Source of the DNA: Aphrocallistes beatrix
Taxonomy: Eukaryota > Porifera > Hexactinellida > Sceptrulophora > Aphrocallistidae
DNA: 64,000 nt
NCBI GenBank assembly: GCA_963281255.1
Contig: OY725491.1
Location: 2,418,001 to 2,482,000 of the forward strand
Reading direction: 5' to 3'
Part shown: in pieces, positions 42,490 to 52,353 of the stretch
Layout of the letters: every line of letters begins with the position of its first letter
Position numbering within the stretch: the stretch's first letter is position 1
The notes under the pieces: model-generated
What the model was told of the DNA's origin: nothing
Database searches by the model: none
The model's input: only the letters and a program-made list of their open reading frames with translations
Program-made: the position numbers and the translations under genes

Positions 42490-45400
42490 CTAACTAGCCC
42501 TATTGTTTTCAAGTTTGAGGATTTTCGCCAAAATTTGGCTGAGGAGTTTGGACTGTTCTTCTAGCGTGTCAGCAACGCTCACATCGTCTTCCGGCCTGAG
42601 ACAACGAGCTTCGTTGTGTGGGAAAAACACGGTTTCGTCGTCCTTTAAATTCTTGAATACAAAACTCTCTGTAGCGCTGTGGTCACTTTGGTCTACGGTG
42701 TCCAAGTAGAGGAAGAAACTGTAATAATCCCACATGTTGTGTTCTTTTCTAACGTGCGTTTTGAATCCATTACCCTTAAGATCGAATTTATAATTTTCAA
42801 TTCCGCAAATGAAGCAGACGTTTTTCATATCTTCTTCTCTTGCAAATTTTTCGTCCCTCAGTTCAGCGAACGTATCTACGATAATGCCGAACACAATATT
42901 CAACCCAATTGTCGTGATGATGATGAAAAAGGCAACGTCATAAATAATACGGATTACTTCTTGTGAGAATTCCATTGAGCCTTGTGGAAGAAAGAGACCA
43001 ATCGTATCCAAGAGACCCCACCGCGCAATGCTGACGACGCATTCGTAAAGAGAGTGACAAAAGATATACGCCTCGCTTTCAGGGTTTACAGTAGACTGGG
43101 CTTGTTGGTAGAATAATGCAAATGCGATAACTGAAAATATGTAAATGATGATCATCCCGAAAATTGCAACGTAGATTAGGGATTTGCCATTTTTAGTGAC
43201 GGCAAGCAATACCCGCCTGAGGACTTCACTTCTCTCTATGATGTAGAGTAGCGATATCGGATACAAATACCCACGTAAAGGGAGCGAAAATATGGAGGAA
43301 AGGAAAATCATCCAAATGAATAAAACATGAGGTCCGATTATGTTGATTTTAAGATGTTCCGTTTCTCCTTTTTTCTTTCCTTTTTTTGCTTTTTCCTCTC
43401 CTTCTGTAAGTTTTCTTATCCATTTGAATTCCCACTTAATGTTCATGTTCTTAATGTTTTCCAAAATATGAAAATATTTAAGAAATATCTTTGGAACGAC
43501 GAAGTTGGCTTTATTTACGATGTAGAAAAGGATCAAAAGATCTAGTGCCATTAAGAGATGAATGATTCCTAGCGGGAAGAATGCATAGAAATACCAGAAT
43601 GGAACCACTGGTAGAATTGGTGGGATTACGTTGGAATTGGAAGGATTCATGACACAGTCGTAAAAAATCGTGGCGTCGTTTACAGTCATGGCTTCTACTC
43701 GGCTGCAAGGTGTGACCCAGGTTGAGAGCATGAATAGGTTAATGATGAAGCTCCACAACAAAAATATGTGTTTCCTCCAATTTTGACCCTTAAGATAGTA
43801 GAACATCACGGGGTTGTTTTTCAAGTTGTTTTGGTATTTTTGATCAACTTTGACTGCTTTAAACCAATCAAGGAAGTCCCTTAGTTTATCTTCAGCTGAA
43901 TCACGGTTCACACCTTCCTTCACATTTTCGCAGACTTCTTCTGTTATCATTCTAGATTTCAGACTCTTGAAATGTACCTTATTCAAGATGTGAACATTAT
44001 CTTCTGTAATGTATGTTATTTCAATGGATTTAGAATTTGTTTCGCAGTAATTCCATGCTTCCATTACGGATTCTTGATTGTCTTGTTCCTGTGGAATTAT
44101 CCTGCAACCTTCCTTCGACTCTTCACCGCCAAAATCATTTAAATGTACAAGAAAGAGGTAATAACGAAACATAACATCTTCGGCCTTAGTGATAACTCTC
44201 TCGTCCAATTTAGTACTAATCTTTTTGCTCATTTTGGGGTGTGATCTAATGTCATTGAGTAAACCGATTATTTGATGGACACTATCGACATCTAGAAGAT
44301 TGATGATATCTCTGACGAGATCCTTGGTGGACAAACTTGTCTCTTCGGATATTACTTGTAGCATGCGGATGATTGAATCGTATAATTTTGTCATCTCTTC
44401 GAAAGAACAAAATTTGAAAATGGTAGTCTGGAAAATTCGGTTTATCACATCTATAATTTTTGATCTAAAGGCACTTCTCTGGTTCTTATAATTTCCGCCC
44501 ATAAACTCAGTTAGGACCTTAAACACTTCTATTATAAGAACGATACTATCCTTATTTATATCTTTGTAAAGTACTGTTAAGAACTCAACTGTTTTTGCTA
44601 CCATGTTGATAGACTCGGGGTTGTCAGACTGTTCACGGAAGTAGTCTTGAAGAAATTTCTGCTGGCCATCGCACATAAGACCCATCAGTTTGAAACAAAC
44701 CTGGATATCGTGTAGAGTATTCTTAAAAGAAGCGCCTTTTAATCGTGAAATACGCGTACTTTCTTGTTGAAGGTCTTTGATTTTATCCTCCTCCTCCTTT
44801 ATTATTCGAAATCGTGTTTTGTGGACTAGGAATCCTTCTGGCTCCTTGGTGGTCTCATGGTCAGGAATGCGGGATGTAGCATCCTGTCCATGTCTTGCAT
44901 GTGTATATAGGGGTTCTAACTCAATTCCACTCTTCCCTGATATTATTAGAGACCTTTCTCTAGATTCTATTTCTTCGCTTATGAACTGGGTTGGCGGTCT
45001 AGGATTACGGATGTTTAGATCTTTGCAAATATGTTCGAAGCTTTTTCTCATTTGACTAGAAGACAAATCTATCTTTTTTAACTCTTCTATAAGGAACCGA
45101 CTTTCGCGAATAGTGTTACTCCCATGCAATAAAACATCAGACATTTGATTGAAGTATTTTTCATCTGAAATTGTAGCCAAAGATTTAAACTTTGACTGTA
45201 TGTACTCATTCCCCCCATAGAGCATGTCAGTGAGTAAAGCTAAGCTTTGAGCAGCCACACTTTTGCAAGGATGATCTATCAGAGTTAATGCTTTCAGGCA
45301 TGTATCGTCTAGATTTTGAATTTCTTCCTGGATTTCTTTCACCTTTTCAAACTCAGTACGAAATTGAATAGGATTTTGATTCTTCAAATGATCAATGTAC

Positions 45401-46308
45401 ATAATTTCGTTGTGTATAGCTCCTCGTAATAGTTGTAATGATTTTATGTCCAATCTTTCTTGTTTTAATTTCTCCCGTTCGGGTAGCGCGTTAAATTTTT
45501 GGTAGGAATAATCAATTTGTCGCACGATACTCCTAGCAAACTTTACTTTCGCTTCACAGCCGTCTTTCGTATGCGTAAAAAACAATGCTAAGTGTTTCTG
45601 AAAGGATTTTCCCAATGGCATAGAATCAGGCAGAGAATCATCGCATAATTCATCTAAAAATTCTGAATATTTCGTATTATCCCCTCCTATCCCGCCTATT
45701 TGAACTTCCACAGTGTTTTTGCCCCAATAAGCTCTTCTCAGATGTTTCACGTAATTGTTGAATCGTTTATTTAGTTCAATCTCATCATGATATTCTACTT
45801 GGTAGCTTCTTGCTGACTGGGATACAAAATTATCCTCTTCGTCTACAAGCATAGAGAATTTTCTTAGTTTCTCTTTATCGAAATGTTGATCAATTTGTGG
45901 GAGGCGTGATTTTATCTCAGGATGGGTTAGAATGGAGAGGACTGCATCGTACAGGAGTTTTGCTTGATGTTGTTTTTCAATGAGAGGTTGCAGGATAATG
46001 GACAGTTCGATTAACTTTTTGCATATCTCAAACGATACTGATAAGGGATCATATTCTTTCAGGGATGCACTTTCCTTTGGACTGGTTGAAAAATAGCGTC
46101 GGTAGAATACCAAGATGATAGGCAAAATTCCTTTCATGAAGTAGTTAATTAATGCAGGGTCAGAGAAATCAATTAATGCCATCGAAGATTTTGAACGATG
46201 TTTAGGTATTTCATACGATACGCTAGATTGTTGACGGATCGTTTTCTTTAGTTCATTTGAATTATCGTGAGAATATACCTCTAGATATTTTAGATTGAAG
46301 TCAAAAGT
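42490..46308 (-). CDS. IP3-receptor-like channel, C-terminal half (gene segment 3)
   Basis: An open frame of about 1,270 codons (ATG-to-stop part 46182-42490) carries the second half of an inositol-trisphosphate-receptor-like protein. It holds a RIH-associated helical region (FKLMGLMCDGQQKFLQDYF, VFKVLTEFMGG), then the membrane domain with segments near FLLWSFIINLFML, FFPLGIIHLLMALDLLIL, ILPLR-like loops, VLRRVLLAVTKNGKSLIYV, YIFSVIAFALF and FGIIVDTFAELRDEK. The C-terminal zinc-binding pattern CFICG...EHNMWDY follows, and the last residues form a short coiled coil. In the family this forms a tetrameric calcium-release channel of the ER. The pore-loop stretch reads ARWGLLDTIGLFLPQ, with no GGGxGD filter. 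The frame joins segment 2 through a one-base shift between 46290 and 46308. Confidence 0.85.
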   Translation of the reverse strand, partial: TFDFNLKYLEVYSHDNSNELKKTIRQQSSVSYEIPKHRSKSSMALIDFSDPALINYFMKGILPIILVFYRRYFSTSPKESASLKEYDPLSVSFEICKKLIELSIILQPLIEKQHQAKLLYDAVLSILTHPEIKSRLPQIDQHFDKEKLRKFSMLVDEEDNFVSQSARSYQVEYHDEIELNKRFNNYVKHLRRAYWGKNTVEVQIGGIGGDNTKYSEFLDELCDDSLPDSMPLGKSFQKHLALFFTHTKDGCEAKVKFARSIVRQIDYSYQKFNALPEREKLKQERLDIKSLQLLRGAIHNEIMYIDHLKNQNPIQFRTEFEKVKEIQEEIQNLDDTCLKALTLIDHPCKSVAAQSLALLTDMLYGGNEYIQSKFKSLATISDEKYFNQMSDVLLHGSNTIRESRFLIEELKKIDLSSSQMRKSFEHICKDLNIRNPRPPTQFISEEIESRERSLIISGKSGIELEPLYTHARHGQDATSRIPDHETTKEPEGFLVHKTRFRIIKEEEDKIKDLQQESTRISRLKGASFKNTLHDIQVCFKLMGLMCDGQQKFLQDYFREQSDNPESINMVAKTVEFLTVLYKDINKDSIVLIIEVFKVLTEFMGGNYKNQRSAFRSKIIDVINRIFQTTIFKFCSFEEMTKLYDSIIRMLQVISEETSLSTKDLVRDIINLLDVDSVHQIIGLLNDIRSHPKMSKKISTKLDERVITKAEDVMFRYYLFLVHLNDFGGEESKEGCRIIPQEQDNQESVMEAWNYCETNSKSIEITYITEDNVHILNKVHFKSLKSRMITEEVCENVKEGVNRDSAEDKLRDFLDWFKAVKVDQKYQNNLKNNPVMFYYLKGQNWRKHIFLLWSFIINLFMLSTWVTPCSRVEAMTVNDATIFYDCVMNPSNSNVIPPILPVVPFWYFYAFFPLGIIHLLMALDLLILFYIVNKANFVVPKIFLKYFHILENIKNMNIKWEFKWIRKLTEGEEKAKKGKKKGETEHLKINIIGPHVLFIWMIFLSSIFSLPLRGYLYPISLLYIIERSEVLRRVLLAVTKNGKSLIYVAIFGMIIIYIFSVIAFALFYQQAQSTVNPESEAYIFCHSLYECVVSIARWGLLDTIGLFLPQGSMEFSQEVIRIIYDVAFFIIITTIGLNIVFGIIVDTFAELRDEKFAREEDMKNVCFICGIENYKFDLKGNGFKTHVRKEHNMWDYYSFFLYLDTVDQSDHSATESFVFKNLKDDETVFFPHNEARCLRPEDDVSVADTLEEQSKLLSQILAKILKLENNRAS

Positions 46309-49300
46309 TCACTTGTATTTTCCAGAAATTCCCAAAATTTTGGATTGTCGTCTATGGTAGTATCAAATCCATATGAAACCTTATGTGTATTCAGGTACAC
46401 CCAGTTAAAGAACGAGGCAAATTGGAATTTCCGGTCGAAAGTCAATTCCCTCTGATTTAAGATATCCAAAAGTTCATCAACCGTGATCATGGATTGACAA
46501 ATTGACTCGTGATGAAGGTTCTCTCCTTCACAAAGTGAAGCCATCAAATCGAAAGTAGCCAGCATCAACTCAATTCCATTGTCATCGGAGTCTTCGCATT
46601 TCAGTAAATTTGCTCTTATCTCATCCTTCCTTACTTCGGTTCCTAGAAACTCATTAATTCTTTCAGGCTTGATGGACATAAATTTTTTCATAACATGAAC
46701 CTGGTTGAAATGGAGTGGTAAATCGATTTCTTCAACTTTAGTGATTGCCTTGAGTATTCCCAGAATCGAAGGGATATATTGAACTTGGAGAGTTTCCCTT
46801 TGCTCCATCAGAGAACAAATCAATTTGATGTCATCAATTTTCACATTCATCACAATATCTTGAGCGCCTGTAAACATTTCTGTCAGTAAATCAGCTAATT
46901 CCTTTGGAGCTGCGTCAAATAAAGATTTTTCGGCTAGTATTTCAAGTCGGTTGTAGAGTCGTTGCTGAACGATAATATTGTCCAGTGCCATTCTCTGTAA
47001 GAGTCTGCATGAGACTTTTGCAAGTTCAGTAGGGCCAGAGTAAGCGAAAGTATCAGTTAGAGAAGATGCCAGCGCATCTCTAGCTTCTAGTATTCTCTCT
47101 ATGAGGTTTAGGACATCTGCTAAAATGCCCAAATTGTAGAGAATTTTTTGGTTCTGGGGGTGTGGTTCAGTATTTTGATTGGAAAGCGTACAAGCCTGAA
47201 CGAAACACTCTAGAATGTCATTGAGCTCATTACACACATCGCTATCTGTTAAAGTGGATTTTAGGAGCCGACGAAACTGAGGAAGTTGTCCGCTTGTCTG
47301 ATTGAAAAAAATGAGAGAATTTTCATTAACAAGAACTTGCGTTTGGATTGCCTTCTCGAATAAATTGTTTTCTACCATGTACTGATTGTTCAATAGGCGA
47401 AGTGATGCTGTCACGACATCAAGGTTATCGTATTGAGTTAGGTCCAAAAGGATAGTTTCAAATTTATCTTCTCCTTGATAATCTTCAAATTTGTATGTTG
47501 CATAATCTAAAATTCTACTTGACAAGTGGTTCACTGCTTTGCTTGCCAGATTCGGATATTCATGGATATTAAATTTTGAGTTGTGCAGCTTATCTAAATA
47601 GTGATTAAGCGTGTCTTCCGTATTTGTAACCTGATCAAGGATATTTTTTCGAGCTTCTATCCTCGTCTCTTTTTTAACGACACGGTACAAAAATATTAGA
47701 CGCTGCAATCTTTTGAGAAATCTATAGTTCATAAATAACTCAAAGATGTGTAAAGTCTTAATCTTAATTTCGAATATCGGTTCATTTCTTGGAGTGTTTT
47801 CATACCTCCCTTCTTCTTCAAAATGAGAATGAGGTTGTGAATATTCCGATTTTTTTCCCTTTGGTGAGTGCATATCCTTTTTTCCATTTAAGATATTGAT
47901 TAGCAGTTTCAATAGTTCATCTGCATCGTCCTGATTAGTATAATAACCAAACTTGGTGAATAATAGGATCATCTCCAATACGACTGTTATGAGGTTGTTA
48001 GTTTCTTTAAAATCCTCACTTCCATATATGGATAATCCATTAAAAAATTCAAGGAACCAGATTTTCATTTGGGGGAAATATTCATTCGTAACCCCACTAA
48101 TTGCAGTGTCATTCATGTCAGCATTGTCTTTGGGATTCTCTATGCAATCTTCATATTTGAAAGTTAGATTGAAGTTTTCAAGTACAGCACGATTAGCACC
48201 AACATCGATAAACATAGTATTTATGAGTAACATAGTATTTATGAGTAGAGCGATTTTAGTTCTAATCTGTGGATGTATATCTTCATCTTTTAAACCATTA
48301 AATAGCACATCGAATGAAAATTGAGTTTTTAGGATTTCGATAGCGTTGTCATTACTCCCATGGCAAAGTTTGGCAAAAAAGTCAAGCTGTGCCAGCAAGT
48401 ATTTGCGATCATTTTCCAAATTGTACTCCGAAAGAAGTTTGTATCCTGCTGGGTTCAGCGGGGAAATTGCATAGACTTTGTTGTCAGAATGGAGTTCCAT
48501 ACGAAATATTAAGCTTTGAATCTGTTGATCTAATAAATGATTAGCAAGTACTTCTTGGTTCTTCTGTATCGGATTCTTATTAGCCACACACATGACGTTG
48601 AAATAGTTGAATATCTGTCTGTTATGTGTCTCTGCCAATTTATAGAATAATTTTTTCGTCTTTTCTTCAAAGTCAAGACTGAACTGTTCTATAATGACTT
48701 TGTTATCCCGAACTAGTTCTATCAAAGTTGATTCTGCGTTGATTTCTAAATCGAAATGAGATTCAAAAATTGGGATGAAATCGTAGGTGTAGTTTTCATT
48801 TTTTCTACTTTGACCCTTAAGATAAGCCTCTATAACTGTGTACACCTTTTTGGTTGCAGCTTTACGAATCTCATAATTTGGTCCGTTTCTAAGATTAGGA
48901 GGAATGTCCTTAAACCTATTTTGGATTTCCATCAGTAATTTTATAACTCCAAGGTTACGGAGAAGTTTTTGCCGTTTCTTTCTTTCTTTCGCTTTATCTT
49001 TATTGCCAGGAGTTTCGAGTATCCAATTAGCCAGAGATTCCAGGGATGTCACTATTTCAGCCGATGGCTTGATTTCAATATCGTAGGTTTTGAGATAATT
49101 TTTGATGATCGGTAAGTATCCCATTACATAATGGAAATAGGACAAAAGTTTAGGATCAACCTCTTCTAGGGTGAATGCATCACGAAATTCGTTGGAGTGC
49201 TCTGCTAGTATTTGGTAGCAAGCTGCATTATCCCATCTAAATGTTGATTGATTTGTTTCAATAGGGAATGTTCTACCATGACAATCCTCCGCTTTTAACC

Positions 49301-49634
49301 AAGTTTTGGTTTTTGAATGAAAAATTCGAGCATGCGATGCGAAAACAATATTTTCTGATCCCTCATTGATTGAAGAAGGGTAGAAAGTGAAACTTGTATT
49401 CAAACGTGTTTCATCATCTTCAAGTTTTACTAGCTTGACAATAAATTTGGAATAATCTTCAATTACAGATAAATACCTCTGGGTTAGCAAATGCTTCAGT
49501 CGAAATGAGTCTTGACGCTTTATTTCATCACCGGATAGAGGAGAGCTGGTTAGTTCAATTTCCCAATAGGTAATTGCAGAAGTTGAAGCAGGTTTAAGTT
49601 CTCCAGATTTAGTCTGTCTTTGCGAAGATGCACA
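46290..49634 (-). CDS. IP3-receptor-like channel, middle part (gene segment 2)
   Basis: This frame of about 1,110 codons starts in the frame of WEIELTSSPLSGD and FRLKHLLTQRYLSV, the third MIR beta-trefoil region of IP3 receptors. It continues through the ligand-binding armadillo domain: ERKKRQKLLRNLG aligns with the binding helix of animal receptors, and GQSRKNENY with the later binding site. A RIH domain (LDFFAKLCHGSNDNAIEIL) and long helical repeats follow. From memory of the vertebrate alignment, the Lys and the second Arg of the first site and the Arg-Lys pair of the second are kept, while one Arg is Lys and the Tyr is Ser. The frame ends at 46290 while the next segment continues in another frame. 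Confidence 0.8.
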   Translation of the reverse strand, partial: CASSQRQTKSGELKPASTSAITYWEIELTSSPLSGDEIKRQDSFRLKHLLTQRYLSVIEDYSKFIVKLVKLEDDETRLNTSFTFYPSSINEGSENIVFASHARIFHSKTKTWLKAEDCHGRTFPIETNQSTFRWDNAACYQILAEHSNEFRDAFTLEEVDPKLLSYFHYVMGYLPIIKNYLKTYDIEIKPSAEIVTSLESLANWILETPGNKDKAKERKKRQKLLRNLGVIKLLMEIQNRFKDIPPNLRNGPNYEIRKAATKKVYTVIEAYLKGQSRKNENYTYDFIPIFESHFDLEINAESTLIELVRDNKVIIEQFSLDFEEKTKKLFYKLAETHNRQIFNYFNVMCVANKNPIQKNQEVLANHLLDQQIQSLIFRMELHSDNKVYAISPLNPAGYKLLSEYNLENDRKYLLAQLDFFAKLCHGSNDNAIEILKTQFSFDVLFNGLKDEDIHPQIRTKIALLINTMLLINTMFIDVGANRAVLENFNLTFKYEDCIENPKDNADMNDTAISGVTNEYFPQMKIWFLEFFNGLSIYGSEDFKETNNLITVVLEMILLFTKFGYYTNQDDADELLKLLINILNGKKDMHSPKGKKSEYSQPHSHFEEEGRYENTPRNEPIFEIKIKTLHIFELFMNYRFLKRLQRLIFLYRVVKKETRIEARKNILDQVTNTEDTLNHYLDKLHNSKFNIHEYPNLASKAVNHLSSRILDYATYKFEDYQGEDKFETILLDLTQYDNLDVVTASLRLLNNQYMVENNLFEKAIQTQVLVNENSLIFFNQTSGQLPQFRRLLKSTLTDSDVCNELNDILECFVQACTLSNQNTEPHPQNQKILYNLGILADVLNLIERILEARDALASSLTDTFAYSGPTELAKVSCRLLQRMALDNIIVQQRLYNRLEILAEKSLFDAAPKELADLLTEMFTGAQDIVMNVKIDDIKLICSLMEQRETLQVQYIPSILGILKAITKVEEIDLPLHFNQVHVMKKFMSIKPERINEFLGTEVRKDEIRANLLKCEDSDDNGIELMLATFDLMASLCEGENLHHESICQSMITVDELLDILNQRELTFDRKFQFASFFNWVYLNTHKVSYGFDTTIDDNPKFWEFLENTSELLTSI

Positions 49635-50578
49635 TCATCAGTAACCACTTCGGTTTTCCAATCTTCGTCTTCAAATACACAAGAACCAGAAGCCGCCACA
49701 TAACACTGCTGCTGCAAATGATGTAGGCGGATGACTGAACCACCGCGAATGTTTTTCAATGCCAGATTTTCGTCCTCCTCCTGACGCCGAAACTTGCTAT
49801 GCGAATAGATGGAGAATGGAGAGTCAACAGCTGAGGCATTAATTTCGTAGCTATTAGGCTGAATACCGTAAAAAGTATCTTTCAATGGAGTTTTACTAAT
49901 TTGCAAGTATTGATGGGTTTTCACATTTTCGAGTACAATTTGGTCCTCAAAACGAATCTTGTCCCCAAGATTATTAATTCTGTATTTGGGAATGATTTTG
50001 AATTGGACATTTTTTCCATTCGTTTCAAATAACATAACTTTGAGACTAGCTCTATCAACTACTGCGGTTTGGCTATCACTCACCCCTATGAATTTATCAG
50101 TGTAATGATGCTGGAGTTGGCAAATGTTACCATATGCAATCTCTTTCCCTAATAAACTCTGCTGTTCAGAGGCGTTTTCCTTTTTTTCGTTCTCTACTTC
50201 CTTTCTCAACCGAAAAAGTTCGCTTTCTTTCTCTTTAGTCAACTTTCCCCTCATATTGAACTTGGACAACTCTTCCTGCTCAGAACTTTTGTTGGGACCT
50301 AAGACACGAAATGCGGCCATATGCATATCGGGCGCTGGGTTAGGATTTTCATCATATGAAAATTTATCAAGAGTTACTATTTGATGGAGAGGACTGCTGA
50401 TGAATGAAGAAACGGCATTAATAGACTGAGTGTTTTCAGTTTCAGTTACAACCAAATAAATGCTATCTCCGTAACAAAGCGACTCTTGAGAATGAGTTGA
50501 GAGCGTAACGGTATTTACTGTATCAAAGCTCGCTCCTGGTGAGGTGATGTTAACAAGAGTGTCCTCTTGTTCCGACAT
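49550..50578 (-). CDS. IP3-receptor-like channel, N-terminal part (gene segment 1)
   Basis: ATG at 50578 opens a frame with the suppressor and first MIR domains: SLCYGDSIYLVV, then AFRVLGPNKSS, KEIAYGNICQLQHHYTDKFI, and IIPKYRINNLGDKIRFEDQI, as in IP3 receptors. Residues up to about 319 align with the family. The last 20 or so before the stop at 49550 do not, and the aligned sequence continues in the frame of segment 2. Together the three segments make about 2,690 residues, the usual size of an IP3 receptor. A signal peptide is not expected and none is seen. Confidence 0.8.
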   Translation of the reverse strand: MSEQEDTLVNITSPGASFDTVNTVTLSTHSQESLCYGDSIYLVVTETENTQSINAVSSFISSPLHQIVTLDKFSYDENPNPAPDMHMAAFRVLGPNKSSEQEELSKFNMRGKLTKEKESELFRLRKEVENEKKENASEQQSLLGKEIAYGNICQLQHHYTDKFIGVSDSQTAVVDRASLKVMLFETNGKNVQFKIIPKYRINNLGDKIRFEDQIVLENVKTHQYLQISKTPLKDTFYGIQPNSYEINASAVDSPFSIYSHSKFRRQEEDENLALKNIRGGSVIRLHHLQQQCYVAASGSCVFEDEDWKTEVVTDDVHLRKDRLNLENLNLLQLLQLPIGKLN

Positions 50579-50920
50579 GATGTTTTGTTAGCTTTTCTAG
50601 GAACTAATAATTACAGAAAGAATTTAAATACTATCAATTCTGCATCAAAATTCTAAGTGATTTGACACGAACTATATGGAGTGCTAAGTGGCAACTCAAA
50701 CATTATGCAACACCTCGAGTACAACATTGTCAGTTAATCCAGTGGATGAAAATTTTTCTTACTACAAAGGTTTTTTGTGGGTCACGCAGCGAATGTAGCT
50801 AGCGTGCTTGCAGGTATACTACAATGTATATTTCACTTTATTATTCATTCTATAGACGGGTTACGGTTGGTCTGAAAACTCTTAAATTTAACCCGAATTC
50901 TATCTGATATTTTTTAAACG
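50579..50920. other. 5' flank of the IP3R-like gene
   Basis: The sequence is AT-rich with no recognisable promoter motif. It would hold the promoter and 5' UTR of the minus-strand gene if the ATG at 50578 is in the first exon. Confidence 0.3.
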
Positions 50921-50924
50921 ATAA

Positions 50925-51385
50925 GCACAGAAAGCTGATTTTTGGCATATGGGAGTCTTTTGGCTATGGCTCCACTAAGTTCTGAGTTCAGAGCAAAATG
51001 TCGACTCATCATGGAATTATTTCGTCATTGTCACCTTTTTATTATCAGAAAATTCAGTTTTTCGACTATAACTCAGCCATATTAAGTGATAGAAGGCTGA
51101 AATTTTAATAGAATATGTATATTAATATTCTTCGATACAACTATCATCAAAAAAATGATGACTCTTCGTTCTGTCATGACGTCATCATTATGCATCAAAA
51201 ATTTTAATATTGATAAATTTTATAATTTTTCGAGTGATATCGATTTTAACAGTAAGACAAACATATTTCGAGATGTTATCTCCCTTATAATTAATCAATG
51301 TGAGCCCAATCGTCCGAAAGGCGCCTCCGGCGGGCACAAAGTGTCTCCCAGCCGCGCAGCACAAGCAAGCGAAGCGCGCTTGTAG
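50925..51385 (+). mobile_element. Family A copy, nearly full length
   Basis: It runs from the AGCTGATTTTTGGCATATGG block through ATGACGTCATCATTATGC and AATTAATCAATGTGAGCCC to the GC-rich core GCGCAGCACAAGCAAGCG and AAGCGCGCTTGT. Confidence 0.7.
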
Positions 51386-52353
51386 TAAATAAATCTGAAA
51401 AATATGCTAGTAACTAGCTTTGGCGTAGATTTCAAATATCGTGTTTTCGAAACTGTCTAATAAATTATTAGTTTACTATTGTACACAATAGATACATAAA
51501 CCACAAATCTTAAAAATGTAATGGAAATTATCTTCCAACCATTGACCTGTTGTTATCAAGGGTGTAGATTCCAAATATCGTATTTTCGATCTTATATTGA
51601 TAGTTTTTATCTGTTTATAACATATTTATAAAATAAGCAAATTTGAAATGGATTAGTGAAAGTCATCAATATTTGGTACCCGTATGGACTTTTTTACTAT
51701 TCACAGGCGTGCGCAGGGCGACTCTGTAAACACGAAGTATTGGCTAGACGCGCTACAAGTGCGCTTGTATATATTAAAACGCTAGGATTTTTGTTTGGTT
51801 TTTGTTTGTCCGAATTACTACTAATTGAAGAACTAGGAAGTTGTATAGCTATGAATATTGGCATTTAAGTGTCAAATGATGAATCTACGATTTAATTCGA
51901 ATATCTAAACAAAATCTTCACTTTCCTGCAAACAAAATGAAAAACTATTTTTTTCACATATATTCTATACAGTATTTCTGGCATCACTCTCACTCTAGAA
52001 ACTATTGTACGACACCACAATACTTTCGTCGATATATCAATACTTCAAAATAATAACTTATATCCATATGTTAATTTTATTATAGTGTATGGTGATATTA
52101 AATATTTTGTCATATTCTCACACCTTTTTACGAATTTTGAAAAATATGCTAGAGACTAGCTTTCAACGGGTGACATGTTATTTTTAGTGGTATAGATTTC
52201 GATATCATATTTTCGAGATGATATGCTAAATATTTTTATTGATTTGTTCACAATAGATACATAAAGTAAACAAATCCCCAAAATATGTTAGAAACTAGCT
52301 TTCAACAGTTGGTATAGCTTTTTGCAGATCCGAATATCCTATTTTCGAATCTA

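Noticed and set aside
46290-46308. A tiny intron joining IP3R segments 2 and 3
   Set aside because: No GT is present in the window where the frame must change.
49600-49650. A 20-35 nt GT..AG intron joining IP3R segments 1 and 2
   Set aside because: It is far shorter than other introns here and would remove residues (HLR) that align with the family. A one-base indel is simpler.
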